Source: Tropicimonas sp. IMCC34011 (lineage in GTDB: Bacteria > Pseudomonadota > Alphaproteobacteria > Rhodobacterales > Rhodobacteraceae). From it: a stretch of 64,000 nucleotides of DNA. This document shows positions 1-7,979 of this stretch, piece after piece. Each line of letters starts with the position of its first letter. Position 1 is the first letter of the stretch. Location of the stretch: NCBI RefSeq assembly GCF_003390865.1, contig NZ_QMEJ01000003.1:248001-312000 (forward strand), in the 5' to 3' direction. Below the pieces are notes generated by a model that saw only the letters and a list, made by a program, of their open reading frames with translations, was not told the origin of the DNA and searched no databases. Position numbers and translations under genes: made by a program.

Positions 1-2775
1 CATCGACATCGGGATGTCCCACGCCGCATGCCCGTAGATGGCGCCGATCAGACCGAAGGGGATGACGGCCATGATCAGGAGCGGCCTCGTCCAGGAGGAG
101 AAGACCCAGGCGAGGGTGAGGAAGATCCCGAGGAGGCAGAGCCCGAAGCCGAAGGCCGCATCCGCGAGGAAGCTGCGCTCCTGCTCCGCGAGGCCGGACA
201 GGTTCCAGCCCACGCCGAACTCCGATTCGATGCGGGGCAGGATGTCCTCCTCCAGCGCGCGCGTGACCTCGGCGGCGGCGGCCGGGTCGTCATCGGCGAT
301 CTCGCCGAAGACCGAAACGACGCGCAGACCGTTCTCACGCCGGATGGAGGAAAAGCCGCTTTGCCGCTCGACGTTGACGATGTCGGCGAGGGGAACGTAG
401 GCGCCCTCCGGCGTCCTCAGAAGCGTCCGGTCGAGGAAGTCGGCGGTCAGCTCGTCCTCCGGCAGCTCGACCCGGATCGTCGCGCTGCGATTGCCGTCCG
501 GGTAGGTCGCGGCCTCGATCCCGTTCAGGCGATTGCGCAGGACGAGGCCCAGCCCGTCGATGGTAAAGCCAAGAGCGGCGCCTTGCGGCGTCAGATCGAG
601 GATCTGCTCCTCCTTGTCGTAGGAGAGCGTATCCTCGAGGCCGGAGACCTCCGGGAAGGCGCCCGCCTCTTCCTTGAGCCGCTCCGCCGCGGCCTTCAGG
701 GTCGCCGTTTCCGCGCCGTAGAACTGCACGTCGAGGGAATCTCCGCCGGGGCCGCCGTAATTGCCGCGGAAGCTGATCGTCTCCAGCATCGGGTGGCGCT
801 CCACCGCGTCCTGAAGGCGGCCGACGAACTCGAAGCTGGAATAGGGGCGGGCGTCGGCATCGATCAGCTCCACGGCGATCGAGCCGAGCTGATAGCTTTC
901 CTTGGTCTCGGTGGAGGCAAGGCCGCGGCCGGTATTCCCGCCGATCTGCGCGATGGCGTAGTCCACCGGGTTGGTGCCGAACTCCTCCTCGTAGCCTGCA
1001 CCGACCGCCTCGACTGCGGCCTGGATCGCGCGCATCTGGTCCAGCGATTCCTCCCGCGTCGCGCCCGGCGCCATGGCGAAGTTCCCGTCCACGGAGCCTT
1101 CCTCCGGCGCCGAGAAGAACCGCCACTGCACGGATCCCGCCACGAGTTGCGACATCTGGAGCGCCAGGAGGACGACGAGCGCCGCGAGGACCGGGTACCG
1201 CGCCCAGAGGACGAAGCGCATCACCGGGCGGAACGCGCGCTCCTTCACCCAGTCGAACCCGCGGTTCACCTGGCGCGACGGCCAGTCGTACCAGCGGTCC
1301 GGCCCGCCGACGGAATGGGCCATGTGGTTGGGCAGGATCACGAAGCACTCGACGAGCGAGGCCACCAGAACGACGATCACGGTATAGGGGATGTCCGCGA
1401 TCATCTCTCCGAAGCGCCCGCCGATGGCGGTGAGGCCCATGAAGGCGATGATGGTGGTGATGGTGGCGGAGAAGACCGGCCCCGCCATGCGGGAGGCGGC
1501 GGTGGCGGCGGCGACGTCCGGTGGTTCCCCGAGCGTCCGGGCGCGGAAATCGGCGTGCTCGCCGACGACGATGGCGTCGTCCACCACGATGCCGAGGGTC
1601 AGGATCAGCGCGAAGAGCGAGATCATGTTGAGCGTGAGACCGGCGGTATACATCAGGAAGATCGCGGCGCACATGGCGACGGGGATGCCGGCCGCCACCC
1701 AGATCGCGGTGCGCGCATTCAGGAACAAAAACAGCAGTCCGACGACGAGGGCGAGACCCGTCAGGCCGTTCTCCAGCAGGATGTCGAGGCGGCTGGAAAT
1801 CTGCTCCGACCGTGTGCGGATGAGGTCGATGGTAACGCCGCGGGGCAGCGTGGTCTCGAGTTCCGCCGCAACCTCCTCGACGGTGCGCTGGATGCCGATC
1901 GCATCTCCCGTGGCGGAGCGGGCAACGCTGACGGAAAGCGCCGGATTGTCCCCGACGAAGTAGCCGATGTCGCGGGCGGCGCCCTCCACGGTGATCTCCG
2001 CGACGTCCCCGACCGTGAGCTGCGAGCCGTCCGCGTTGGAGCGCAGGACGATGCCGGCAATGGCCTCGGGCGTGCGTTTCGCGGTGCCGGTGCGGACGCG
2101 GGCATTGGCGCCGGCAACGTCCCCGGCAGGGCTCGCGTCGGCCTCAGCGGCGATGGCGGCCGCGATCTCCTGCATGGTCACGTCGTTGCGGATGAGCGAG
2201 GCCGTCTGAACCTCGATCAGCGTGTTGGGTGCGGCGATGCCCCGAATCGACGTGCGCGTGACGCCTTCGGCGAAGAGGCGGGTGATGAGCGTGTCGGCGA
2301 TCCGGCCGAGCTGCTCGACGCCGATGGGGCCGGCGATGATCGTGTCCGTCACCCTGTCCCGCCAGGCGGAGCGGGAGACAACGGGCTCGTCCGCATCGTC
2401 GGGCAGGTTGGTCACCCCGTCCACCGCCTGCTGCACGTCGTCGGCCGCGCGGGACATGTCCCAGCCGGGCTCGAATTCCAGCTCGATGCGGGCGCGGCCC
2501 TCGGAGGCGCGGGATTCGCTCTCAGCCACGCCTTCGACGGCGAGAAGGGCGGGCTCCAGAAGCGCGACGATGGCGCGGTCGACATCTTCCGCGCCGGCTC
2601 CGGACCATGTGACGTTGACGTCCACCTCGTCGCTGACGATATCCGGGAAATACTGCGCCCGCATGTTCGGGAAGGCGGCGATGCCGGCCGCGATCATCAA
2701 AACGAGGATCAGGTTCGCCGCGGTGCGATGGCGGGTGAAATAGCCGAAGAAGCCGCCGCCGCGTTCTGTCGCCAT
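1..2775 (-). CDS. RND-family efflux transporter, permease subunit (C-terminus cut by window edge)
   Basis: Inner-membrane, proton-driven RND pump of the AcrB/MexB/CusA superfamily. The visible 925 residues start ATERGGGFFGYFTRHRTAAN, followed by the first membrane segment (about residues 17-35). Then come the porter-domain repeats, a long membrane block around residues 340-480 and a second large periplasmic loop. The TM4 charged pair expected for proton relay is seen in GIVVDDAIVVGEH near residue 400. Families of this type run about 1,030-1,060 residues, so roughly 110 C-terminal residues lie to the left of the window. It starts at ATG, 5 bp after the stop of the adaptor gene, so the two are one operon. 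No TolC-like outer-membrane gene is visible. The drug or metabolite exported cannot be told from sequence. Confidence 0.93.
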   Translation of the reverse strand, partial: MATERGGGFFGYFTRHRTAANLILVLMIAAGIAAFPNMRAQYFPDIVSDEVDVNVTWSGAGAEDVDRAIVALLEPALLAVEGVAESESRASEGRARIELEFEPGWDMSRAADDVQQAVDGVTNLPDDADEPVVSRSAWRDRVTDTIIAGPIGVEQLGRIADTLITRLFAEGVTRTSIRGIAAPNTLIEVQTASLIRNDVTMQEIAAAIAAEADASPAGDVAGANARVRTGTAKRTPEAIAGIVLRSNADGSQLTVGDVAEITVEGAARDIGYFVGDNPALSVSVARSATGDAIGIQRTVEEVAAELETTLPRGVTIDLIRTRSEQISSRLDILLENGLTGLALVVGLLFLFLNARTAIWVAAGIPVAMCAAIFLMYTAGLTLNMISLFALILTLGIVVDDAIVVGEHADFRARTLGEPPDVAAATAASRMAGPVFSATITTIIAFMGLTAIGGRFGEMIADIPYTVIVVLVASLVECFVILPNHMAHSVGGPDRWYDWPSRQVNRGFDWVKERAFRPVMRFVLWARYPVLAALVVLLALQMSQLVAGSVQWRFFSAPEEGSVDGNFAMAPGATREESLDQMRAIQAAVEAVGAGYEEEFGTNPVDYAIAQIGGNTGRGLASTETKESYQLGSIAVELIDADARPYSSFEFVGRLQDAVERHPMLETISFRGNYGGPGGDSLDVQFYGAETATLKAAAERLKEEAGAFPEVSGLEDTLSYDKEEQILDLTPQGAALGFTIDGLGLVLRNRLNGIEAATYPDGNRSATIRVELPEDELTADFLDRTLLRTPEGAYVPLADIVNVERQSGFSSIRRENGLRVVSVFGEIADDDPAAAAEVTRALEEDILPRIESEFGVGWNLSGLAEQERSFLADAAFGFGLCLLGIFLTLAWVFSSWTRPLLIMAVIPFGLIGAIYGHAAWDIPMSM

Positions 2776-2780
2776 GGCGT

Positions 2781-4295
2781 TCAGCCTCCCGTCCGGGCTT
2801 CGATGCGCGCGACGACGGAGGCGGGCACGCTCTCCTGCTGCAGCTGCGCAAGAACGCGGGCGCGGGCCTCCTCGGGCATGGCGCCCATGTCTTCCACCGC
2901 CGCGATCAGGGCGGCGCGGCGCTCGGGCGTCAGGGGGATGGTGCCCTCGTCTGCGCCGGGCTCCGCTCCGCCCGTGCCGCGGGAGGCGATGTCCCCGGCC
3001 GGACGCGTCCCGCCCGCGGCCTCGCGCTCGGCGGTGAGGTCCCGGACCTTGATGCCGGGGCCGACGAGCGGGGTCCGCTCGGCCACGACGCGAAGGCCGG
3101 CCAGATCGGGGGCGCTGACGATCACGTCGTCGCCCTGACGCCGGAGCAGATCCACGGCGGCGAGAACGAGCCGCTCCTCCTCGTCCAGGACAAGGACCGT
3201 GTCGTCGGACGCGAGCGCGGTGGAGGGCAGGCGGGAGACGTTTTCCAGCGCCGGTTCCTCGACGTGGACGGTGACGAAGTCCCCCGGCCGGAACCCCGCG
3301 AATTCGGACAGGCGGGCGAACAGGAGCCGCCCGGTGACCCCCTCCCCCACGGCAGCGCTGACGCGGGAGAGCCGGCCTTGCGCCTCGAGCCCGAGACCGA
3401 GGACGTCGAGCGTGACGCGCACCTCGGCATCCCGCAAACCGCCACTTTCGTCGAGGAGGCGGGCATATTGCGCGGTGGAGATGCGGAAGGCGACCTCAAG
3501 CGCGTCGGGGTCGATCAGCGTGGCGATCTGCTCGTTGGCAGTGACGAGCCCCCCCTCCACGACGGCGACATCGGCGAGCGTGCCGGTGAAGGTCGCGCGG
3601 ATCTCGGTATCCTCGACGGCGCGCTCGGCGACAGCGAGGGCCAGTCGGGAGCGGGAGAGGGCGTTTCGGGCGGTTTCGACCCGCGCTTCCCCGTCCGCCT
3701 CGGATTGTCGCCGCGTGAGGACGGACTGGCGCGCGCTCGATTCGGCGAGCGCCGCCTCCTCGACGGCGGCCGCCGTGCCGATCCCGCGATCCTGAAGGTC
3801 CTGCTGGCGCTGGAGCGCGGCCTGCCTCAGCTCGGCCTGCGCCTCGGCGGCGGCGCGCTCGTCACGCGTGATCTCCACCGCGCGCTCGGCCTCCCGAAGC
3901 TCAGCCTCCGCCTCCGCGAGATCGGTGCGGGCGTTGTCGAGCGCGGTCTCGGCATCGAGCGGGTCGATCCTGGCCAGGAGCTCCCCTTCCGTCACCGTCG
4001 CGCCATCCTCGAAGTTGTCCGCAAGTTCCACGATCCGCCCGGCGAGGCTGGCGCGGATCTGAAGGGTGCGGCGGCTCTGGACGTTGCCGAAGGCGGTAAG
4101 CGTCGGCGCGATCACCTCCGGCACGATCTCCGCGGTGTTGACGGCGATCACGGTTTCCTGCCCCGGCCTCTGGCGAACCTCGCGGTTCATCCGCTCCTCC
4201 ACCGCGCCGCGCAGCAGGCCGCCCGCATAGGCCAGCAGGCCGAGCGTCGCGGCGAGCAGGAACAGGCCGGTCAGGGAACGTCCGAGAAAGCGCAT
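2781..4295 (-). CDS. RND efflux periplasmic adaptor (membrane fusion protein, HlyD/AcrA family)
   Basis: 504-residue adaptor that should bridge the RND pump encoded directly downstream to an outer-membrane channel. A signal or anchor segment occupies about residues 8-30. The first half of the lipoyl domain follows near residues 78-115 (ASLAGRIVELADNFEDGATV), then a long Ala/Glu/Arg-rich coiled coil (about 117-215). The second lipoyl half comes next (TFTGTLADVAVVEGG) and then beta-barrel domains. The last 70 or so residues are a low-complexity Ala/Gly/Glu tail after TPLVGPGIKVRDL and resemble no domain I know. First gene of the efflux operon; no regulator adjoins it on the visible side. Confidence 0.92.
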   Translation of the reverse strand: MRFLGRSLTGLFLLAATLGLLAYAGGLLRGAVEERMNREVRQRPGQETVIAVNTAEIVPEVIAPTLTAFGNVQSRRTLQIRASLAGRIVELADNFEDGATVTEGELLARIDPLDAETALDNARTDLAEAEAELREAERAVEITRDERAAAEAQAELRQAALQRQQDLQDRGIGTAAAVEEAALAESSARQSVLTRRQSEADGEARVETARNALSRSRLALAVAERAVEDTEIRATFTGTLADVAVVEGGLVTANEQIATLIDPDALEVAFRISTAQYARLLDESGGLRDAEVRVTLDVLGLGLEAQGRLSRVSAAVGEGVTGRLLFARLSEFAGFRPGDFVTVHVEEPALENVSRLPSTALASDDTVLVLDEEERLVLAAVDLLRRQGDDVIVSAPDLAGLRVVAERTPLVGPGIKVRDLTAEREAAGGTRPAGDIASRGTGGAEPGADEGTIPLTPERRAALIAAVEDMGAMPEEARARVLAQLQQESVPASVVARIEARTGG

Positions 4296-4414
4296 GTAAT
4301 TCCGTCCTTCCGAATGCAGCGCAAGGGTAGAGGTGGCTGCGGGCAGGTCATAGCCCTGACGTGATCAACGCACGGACACGTCAACTCCGTCGCGAACTAT
4401 GCCTCGGGATCGGT

Positions 4415-4945
4415 TTACTTTCTGCGAAGATGTTCATCGAGGCGGGGCATGATCTCGACGAAGTTGCAGGGCCGGTGCCGGTAATCCAGCTGGGCGGCGA
4501 GGATCCTGTCCCACCCGTCGCGGCAGGCGCCGGGGCTTCCGGGCAGCGCGAAGAGGAAGGTGCCTCCCGCCACGCCGGCGCAGGCCCGGGACTGGACGGC
4601 GGAGGTGCCGATGCTCTCCATGCTGACGAGGGTGAAGATCGTGCCGAAGGCGTCGATCTCCTTTTCGTAGACGTCGCGATGCGCCTCGACCGTCACGTCC
4701 CGGCCCGTCAGCCCGGTCCCACCGGTCGAGATGATCGCCTCGACCGACGCATCCGCGATCCAGCTCCGGAGTTGCCGCGCTATGGCGTCCCGGTCGTCCG
4801 CGACGATGGCACGCGCGCAGAGGACGTGACCGGCGGCTTCGATGCGCTCGGCCAGGGTATCGCCGGACCGGTCATCCTCAGGGGTTCGCGTGTCCGAGAC
4901 GGTCAGGACGGCGATCCGGACGGGAATGAAGGCGCGGTCGCTCAC
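4415..4945 (-). CDS. moaB: Molybdenum cofactor biosynthesis protein B (molybdopterin adenylyltransferase family)
   Basis: 176-residue MoaB/MogA-fold protein expected to act on molybdopterin in the cytoplasm during molybdenum cofactor synthesis. Family signatures are IAVLTVSDTR at the N-terminus, ISTGGTGLTGRDVTVEA in the middle and FALPGSPGACRDGWD near the end. I chose the GTG at 4945 because it overlaps the upstream phosphoesterase stop by 4 bp (GTGA) and gives the usual family N-terminus; an in-frame ATG at 4957 is the alternative. No other moa/moe gene is nearby, so it is an isolated member of that pathway, apparently cotranscribed with the phosphoesterase. Confidence 0.93.
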   Translation of the reverse strand: MSDRAFIPVRIAVLTVSDTRTPEDDRSGDTLAERIEAAGHVLCARAIVADDRDAIARQLRSWIADASVEAIISTGGTGLTGRDVTVEAHRDVYEKEIDAFGTIFTLVSMESIGTSAVQSRACAGVAGGTFLFALPGSPGACRDGWDRILAAQLDYRHRPCNFVEIMPRLDEHLRRK

Positions 4946-5532
4946 AGCTCGAACCATGTCGGCGCCGGGCCGAGGTTGTTGACCGAGGTCGTGCCGATGG
5001 ACCCCGAGCGGCCCCAGCAATCGTGGATATGACCACAGACCACGAGCCTCGGCTGGATGCGTTCGATGGCGTCGCGGAGGGCGACCGAGCCGACGGAGCC
5101 TTTGCCGTCGACCACGTCGGCGACGCCCTTCGGCGGTGAATGCAGGACGAGGATGTCCGCGCTCCCGATCCCGGCGAGCGCCGTTTCCGCCTCCTCCTCG
5201 GTCAGGTCCCACGACCCCCATGGCAGCGGGGGCAGGGGCGGGATGCCGCCGCCGAGGCCTGCGATCGTGACGCCGCTTTTGGTGCAGGTCTCGCCATGCA
5301 GCACGGTTGCCGTCGTCGCATCTCGCAGGGCGCTCAGCGACTCGTTGTTGCCGGGCACGAAGACGGCCTTGGCGGCGAGGGGGGCGAGCGCGTCCATCAC
5401 CTCCGTCAGCCCCTCGTGGGAGGTGGCGAAGTCTCCCGCGCCGAGGACGAGATCGGCCTCCTCGGCGGCCCTGATCAGCCCGGCGCAGGCTTCCAGATCT
5501 CGGTGAACATCGGAAAAGGCGAGGATTCGCAT
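4942..5532 (-). CDS. Metallophosphoesterase (calcineurin-like) family protein
   Basis: 196-residue single-domain metallophosphoesterase. The five metal-binding blocks are all visible: FSDVHRD (residues 6-12), GAGDFA, PGNNE, LHSPPKG and CGHIHDCWG. It should therefore bind two metal ions and hydrolyse phosphoesters in the cytoplasm, since there is no signal peptide. The substrate is unknown; small proteins of this type include phosphodiesterases and YfcE-like enzymes. Translation appears coupled to moaB downstream through a 4-bp overlap, but nothing in the family explains a role in cofactor synthesis. Confidence 0.88.
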   Translation of the reverse strand: MRILAFSDVHRDLEACAGLIRAAEEADLVLGAGDFATSHEGLTEVMDALAPLAAKAVFVPGNNESLSALRDATTATVLHGETCTKSGVTIAGLGGGIPPLPPLPWGSWDLTEEEAETALAGIGSADILVLHSPPKGVADVVDGKGSVGSVALRDAIERIQPRLVVCGHIHDCWGRSGSIGTTSVNNLGPAPTWFEL

Positions 5533-5611
5533 GTGGATCGCTCCTGGGGGATCGCGCCGCGCGGGCGGCTCGCCCGAGAGACTATGCCGCCGTCGGCCCC
5601 TGTCCAGCGCC

Positions 5612-6412
5612 TCAGCCGCGCAGGCGGGCCTGAAGCGACAGAAGGTCGGACCAGGCCTCGCGCTTCGCCTCGGGCGTGCGCAGCAGATAGGCGGGGTGGA
5701 ACATCGGCAGGGCGGGCCGCCCCTCCACCTCCGTCCAGCGGCCGCGCAGGCGCGACACGCCCCGGCGGCCCATCAATGCGTGGCAGGCGATGTTGCCCGC
5801 CAGGACGATGACGTCGGGGTCCGCAAGTTCGACATGCCGCTTCACGAAGGGCACCATCATGGCGATCTCCCCCGCATCGGGGTCGCGGTTCTGCGGCGGG
5901 CGCCAGGGTAGGATGTTGGTGATGTAGAGGCCGTCGGGTCCGTCCGTCTCCCGCGAGCGGCCGATGGCGGCGAACATCCGGTCGAGCAGTCGGCCGGCCT
6001 TGCCGACGAAGGGGCGGCCTGCCTCGTCCTCCTCCCGGCCCGGCGCTTCGCCGATGACCATGATCCGGGCCGCGGCGTGTCCGTCCGAGAAGACCGTGTG
6101 CCGCGCACCCTTCTTCAGATCGCAGAGCTCGAAGGCCTCGAGCGCCCCCCGGAGCGCGTCCAGATCGCTGGCGGCCGCGGCGGTGTCCCGCGCGGCCTGG
6201 ACGGGGTCCACCTCCGGCTGGACGAACGGCGCGGGCGGCGCCTCCGCCTTCGCCTCGGCACGGGTGGGCGGCGCGGCGGCTGGTTTCGGGGCGCTCGGTT
6301 CCTCCAGCGCGTACCGGTCGATCGGGGACTCGGAGATCGCCTCGTCGACCCCGAGTTCGACCTGCCAGGCCAGCGCCGCGAGCGCGGCTTCATATGTCAG
6401 ACCTTGATCCAC
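5612..6412 (-). CDS. Uracil-DNA glycosylase, family-4-like, lacking the iron-sulfur cysteines
   Basis: 266-residue protein expected to excise uracil from DNA in base-excision repair. The first 85 or so residues are a Pro/Ala/Glu-rich linker. The catalytic fold follows: GEAPGREEDEAGRPFVGKAG (water-activating and uracil-binding motif), NILPWRPPQNRDP, and the minor-groove motif HPAYLLRTP. Canonical family 4 enzymes hold a 4Fe-4S cluster with four cysteines. Here only two cysteines exist in the whole protein (in ELC and NIAC), and the usual KCRPP cysteine is Trp and the following one Met. It is therefore a cluster-free relative. It is divergent from pyrB, with 104 bp between them. UdgX is less likely because its KRIHxxP-type motif is absent. 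Confidence 0.87.
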   Translation of the reverse strand: MDQGLTYEAALAALAWQVELGVDEAISESPIDRYALEEPSAPKPAAAPPTRAEAKAEAPPAPFVQPEVDPVQAARDTAAAASDLDALRGALEAFELCDLKKGARHTVFSDGHAAARIMVIGEAPGREEDEAGRPFVGKAGRLLDRMFAAIGRSRETDGPDGLYITNILPWRPPQNRDPDAGEIAMMVPFVKRHVELADPDVIVLAGNIACHALMGRRGVSRLRGRWTEVEGRPALPMFHPAYLLRTPEAKREAWSDLLSLQARLRG

Positions 6413-6456
6413 GCCCTCACCGCTAGCTCATCTACGTCGGCGCTGGAAGCGGGCCG

Positions 6457-6485
6457 TTGCCCCGGCCGCCCGGCTTTGACATAAG
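6457..6485 (+). promoter_or_regulatory. Candidate sigma-70-type promoter of the pyr operon
   Basis: A TTGCCC -35-like hexamer at 6457-6462 and a CATAAG -10-like hexamer at 6480-6485 are separated by 17 bp. They sit 31 bp before the pyrB ATG. The fit is partial (TTG conserved in the -35, ATAA conserved in the -10), so this is a prediction only. Confidence 0.35.
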
Positions 6486-6516
6486 CTCGGACCGAGCCGA
6501 CAGACGGGGACGCCTG

Positions 6517-7464
6517 ATGACCTTCCGCGCCAGACATCTGCTCGGAATCGAGCATCTCGCGCCAGACGAGATCACGGCGATTCTCGATCTTGCCGATGAC
6601 TACGTGTCCCTCAACCGCTCCACGCAGAAGCATGGCGACGCGCTGGCCGGTCTGACCCAGATCAACATGTTCTTCGAGAACTCCACCCGGACGCAGGCGA
6701 GCTTCGAGCTGGCCGGCAAGCGTCTCGGGGCGGACGTGATGAGCATGGCGATGGCCGCCTCCTCGATCAAGAAGGGCGAAACCCTGATCGACACGGCGCT
6801 CACGCTGAATGCGATGCATCCAGACATCCTCGTGGTGCGGCATCCCAATTCGGGGGCGGTGAACCTGCTCGCGGAGAAGGTTGCCTGCGCCGTCCTGAAT
6901 GCGGGAGACGGGCGCCACGAGCATCCCACGCAGGCGCTTCTCGATGCGCTCACGATCCGCCGCAAGAAGGGCCGGCTGCATCGGCTGACCGTCGCGATCT
7001 GCGGCGATGTCGCCCATTCGCGGGTGGCCCGGTCGAACATCCTGCTTCTGGGGCGGATGGAGAGTCGCGTGCGCCTCGTCGGACCGCCGACGCTGATCCC
7101 CTCGCAGGCGCGGGACTGGGGGGTCGAGGTCACGCACGACATGGAGACCGGCCTGAAGGATTGCGACGTGGTGATGATGCTGCGCCTCCAGAAGGAGCGG
7201 ATGGACGGCGGCTTCATTCCCTCCGAGCGCGAATACTACCACCGCTTCGGGCTCGACGCCGAGAAGCTCGCCCATGCCAGGGAGGACGCCATCGTGATGC
7301 ATCCCGGACCCATGAACCGCGGTGTCGAGATCGACGGGACCATCGCGGACGACATCAACCGCTCGGTCATCCAGGAGCAGGTGGAGATGGGCGTGGCCGT
7401 GCGAATGGCGGCGATGGACCTCCTGGCCCGGAACCTCCGCGCAGAGCGGAGCGCGGCGGCATGA
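6517..7464 (+). CDS. pyrB: Aspartate carbamoyltransferase catalytic subunit
   Basis: 315 residues, the normal length for a catalytic chain. The enzyme joins carbamoyl phosphate and aspartate to make carbamoyl aspartate, the first committed step of pyrimidine synthesis, in the cytoplasm. The carbamoyl-phosphate motif is [15 protein letters not shown] (STRT at residues 56-59), followed by [12 protein letters not shown] and [14 protein letters not shown]. The ATG at 6517 has a GGGGA ribosome site 6 bp upstream. It overlaps the next gene by 4 bp and is followed by a dihydroorotase-like gene, the arrangement known for dodecameric class A ATCases. No pyrI regulatory gene is present. Confidence 0.97.
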   Translation: MTFRARHLLGIEHLAPDEITAILDLADDYVSLNRSTQKHGDALAGLTQINMFFENSTRTQASFELAGKRLGADVMSMAMAASSIKKGETLIDTALTLNAMHPDILVVRHPNSGAVNLLAEKVACAVLNAGDGRHEHPTQALLDALTIRRKKGRLHRLTVAICGDVAHSRVARSNILLLGRMESRVRLVGPPTLIPSQARDWGVEVTHDMETGLKDCDVVMMLRLQKERMDGGFIPSEREYYHRFGLDAEKLAHAREDAIVMHPGPMNRGVEIDGTIADDINRSVIQEQVEMGVAVRMAAMDLLARNLRAERSAAA

Positions 7465-7979
7465 GCGGGCGCGTCGATGTACCGGCCGGAGAGACCGGCG
7501 TGATCCGAGTCTTCGCGGTGGACGGCACGGCGGGCACGCCGTTCTCCGCGCAGGAGGCCGAGGCGGCGCTGGGCGGCGACACGCTCGACAAGAGCAGGCT
7601 GGAGGTGGTGAACCTCGAGGATCTCATGGGGGTCGGGCTGACGGGCTACCTGATCGAAGGGCTGGGGGCCGATCCGGACGAGGTCGCGCCAGACCGGCAG
7701 AAGCTCGACAACCTGTCGGGGCAGGCCGTGATCGTGCCATCCTCCGCGTTCGAGGGGCGGGCGGTGACGCTGGAGCCGCGCGCTCCGCTCACGGAAATCG
7801 GGGCCTACAGGGAGATCGAGGCGACGCCCGCGACCGGCCCGATCGAGAGCGAGTCGGCATCGGGCTCCATGGCGCGTCCGGACCGCGGCTCCCGCGCGCC
7901 GAGGCTCGCCACGCCGCTGGCGGCTCTGATCCTCGTGCTCGTCGCGCTCGGCGTTCTTATCTGGCTCCTGGCAAGCTGA
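7461..7979 (+). CDS. Unknown C-terminally membrane-anchored protein between pyrB and pyrX
   Basis: 172 residues, not a family I can name. The first 130 residues are predicted soluble and acidic; a blocky region around residues 30-60 reads [16 protein letters not shown] Ser/Arg-rich linker follows, and the C-terminus is one hydrophobic segment (about residues 150-170, ending [10 protein letters not shown]) that would make it a tail-anchored inner-membrane protein. It overlaps pyrB by 4 bp (ATGA) and pyrX by 1 bp (TGATG), so it is translated with both. The position suggests a part in pyrimidine synthesis or in tethering it to the membrane, but that is inference. Confidence 0.8.
   Translation: MSGRVDVPAGETGVIRVFAVDGTAGTPFSAQEAEAALGGDTLDKSRLEVVNLEDLMGVGLTGYLIEGLGADPDEVAPDRQKLDNLSGQAVIVPSSAFEGRAVTLEPRAPLTEIGAYREIEATPATGPIESESASGSMARPDRGSRAPRLATPLAALILVLVALGVLIWLLAS

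Noticed and set aside
28-3138. A plus-strand open frame of about 1,036 codons opposite the RND pump and its adaptor.
   Set aside because: Its protein is Arg/Gly/Asp/Glu-rich without domains, while the minus strand encodes clear RND and adaptor proteins. Long antisense open frames are expected at this GC content.
6476-6481. A perfect TTGACA upstream of pyrB as the -35 box.
   Set aside because: A -10 at 17 bp would fall on GACAGA at 6499-6504, almost on the ribosome site, leaving no room for a leader. The TTGCCC/CATAAG pair fits better.
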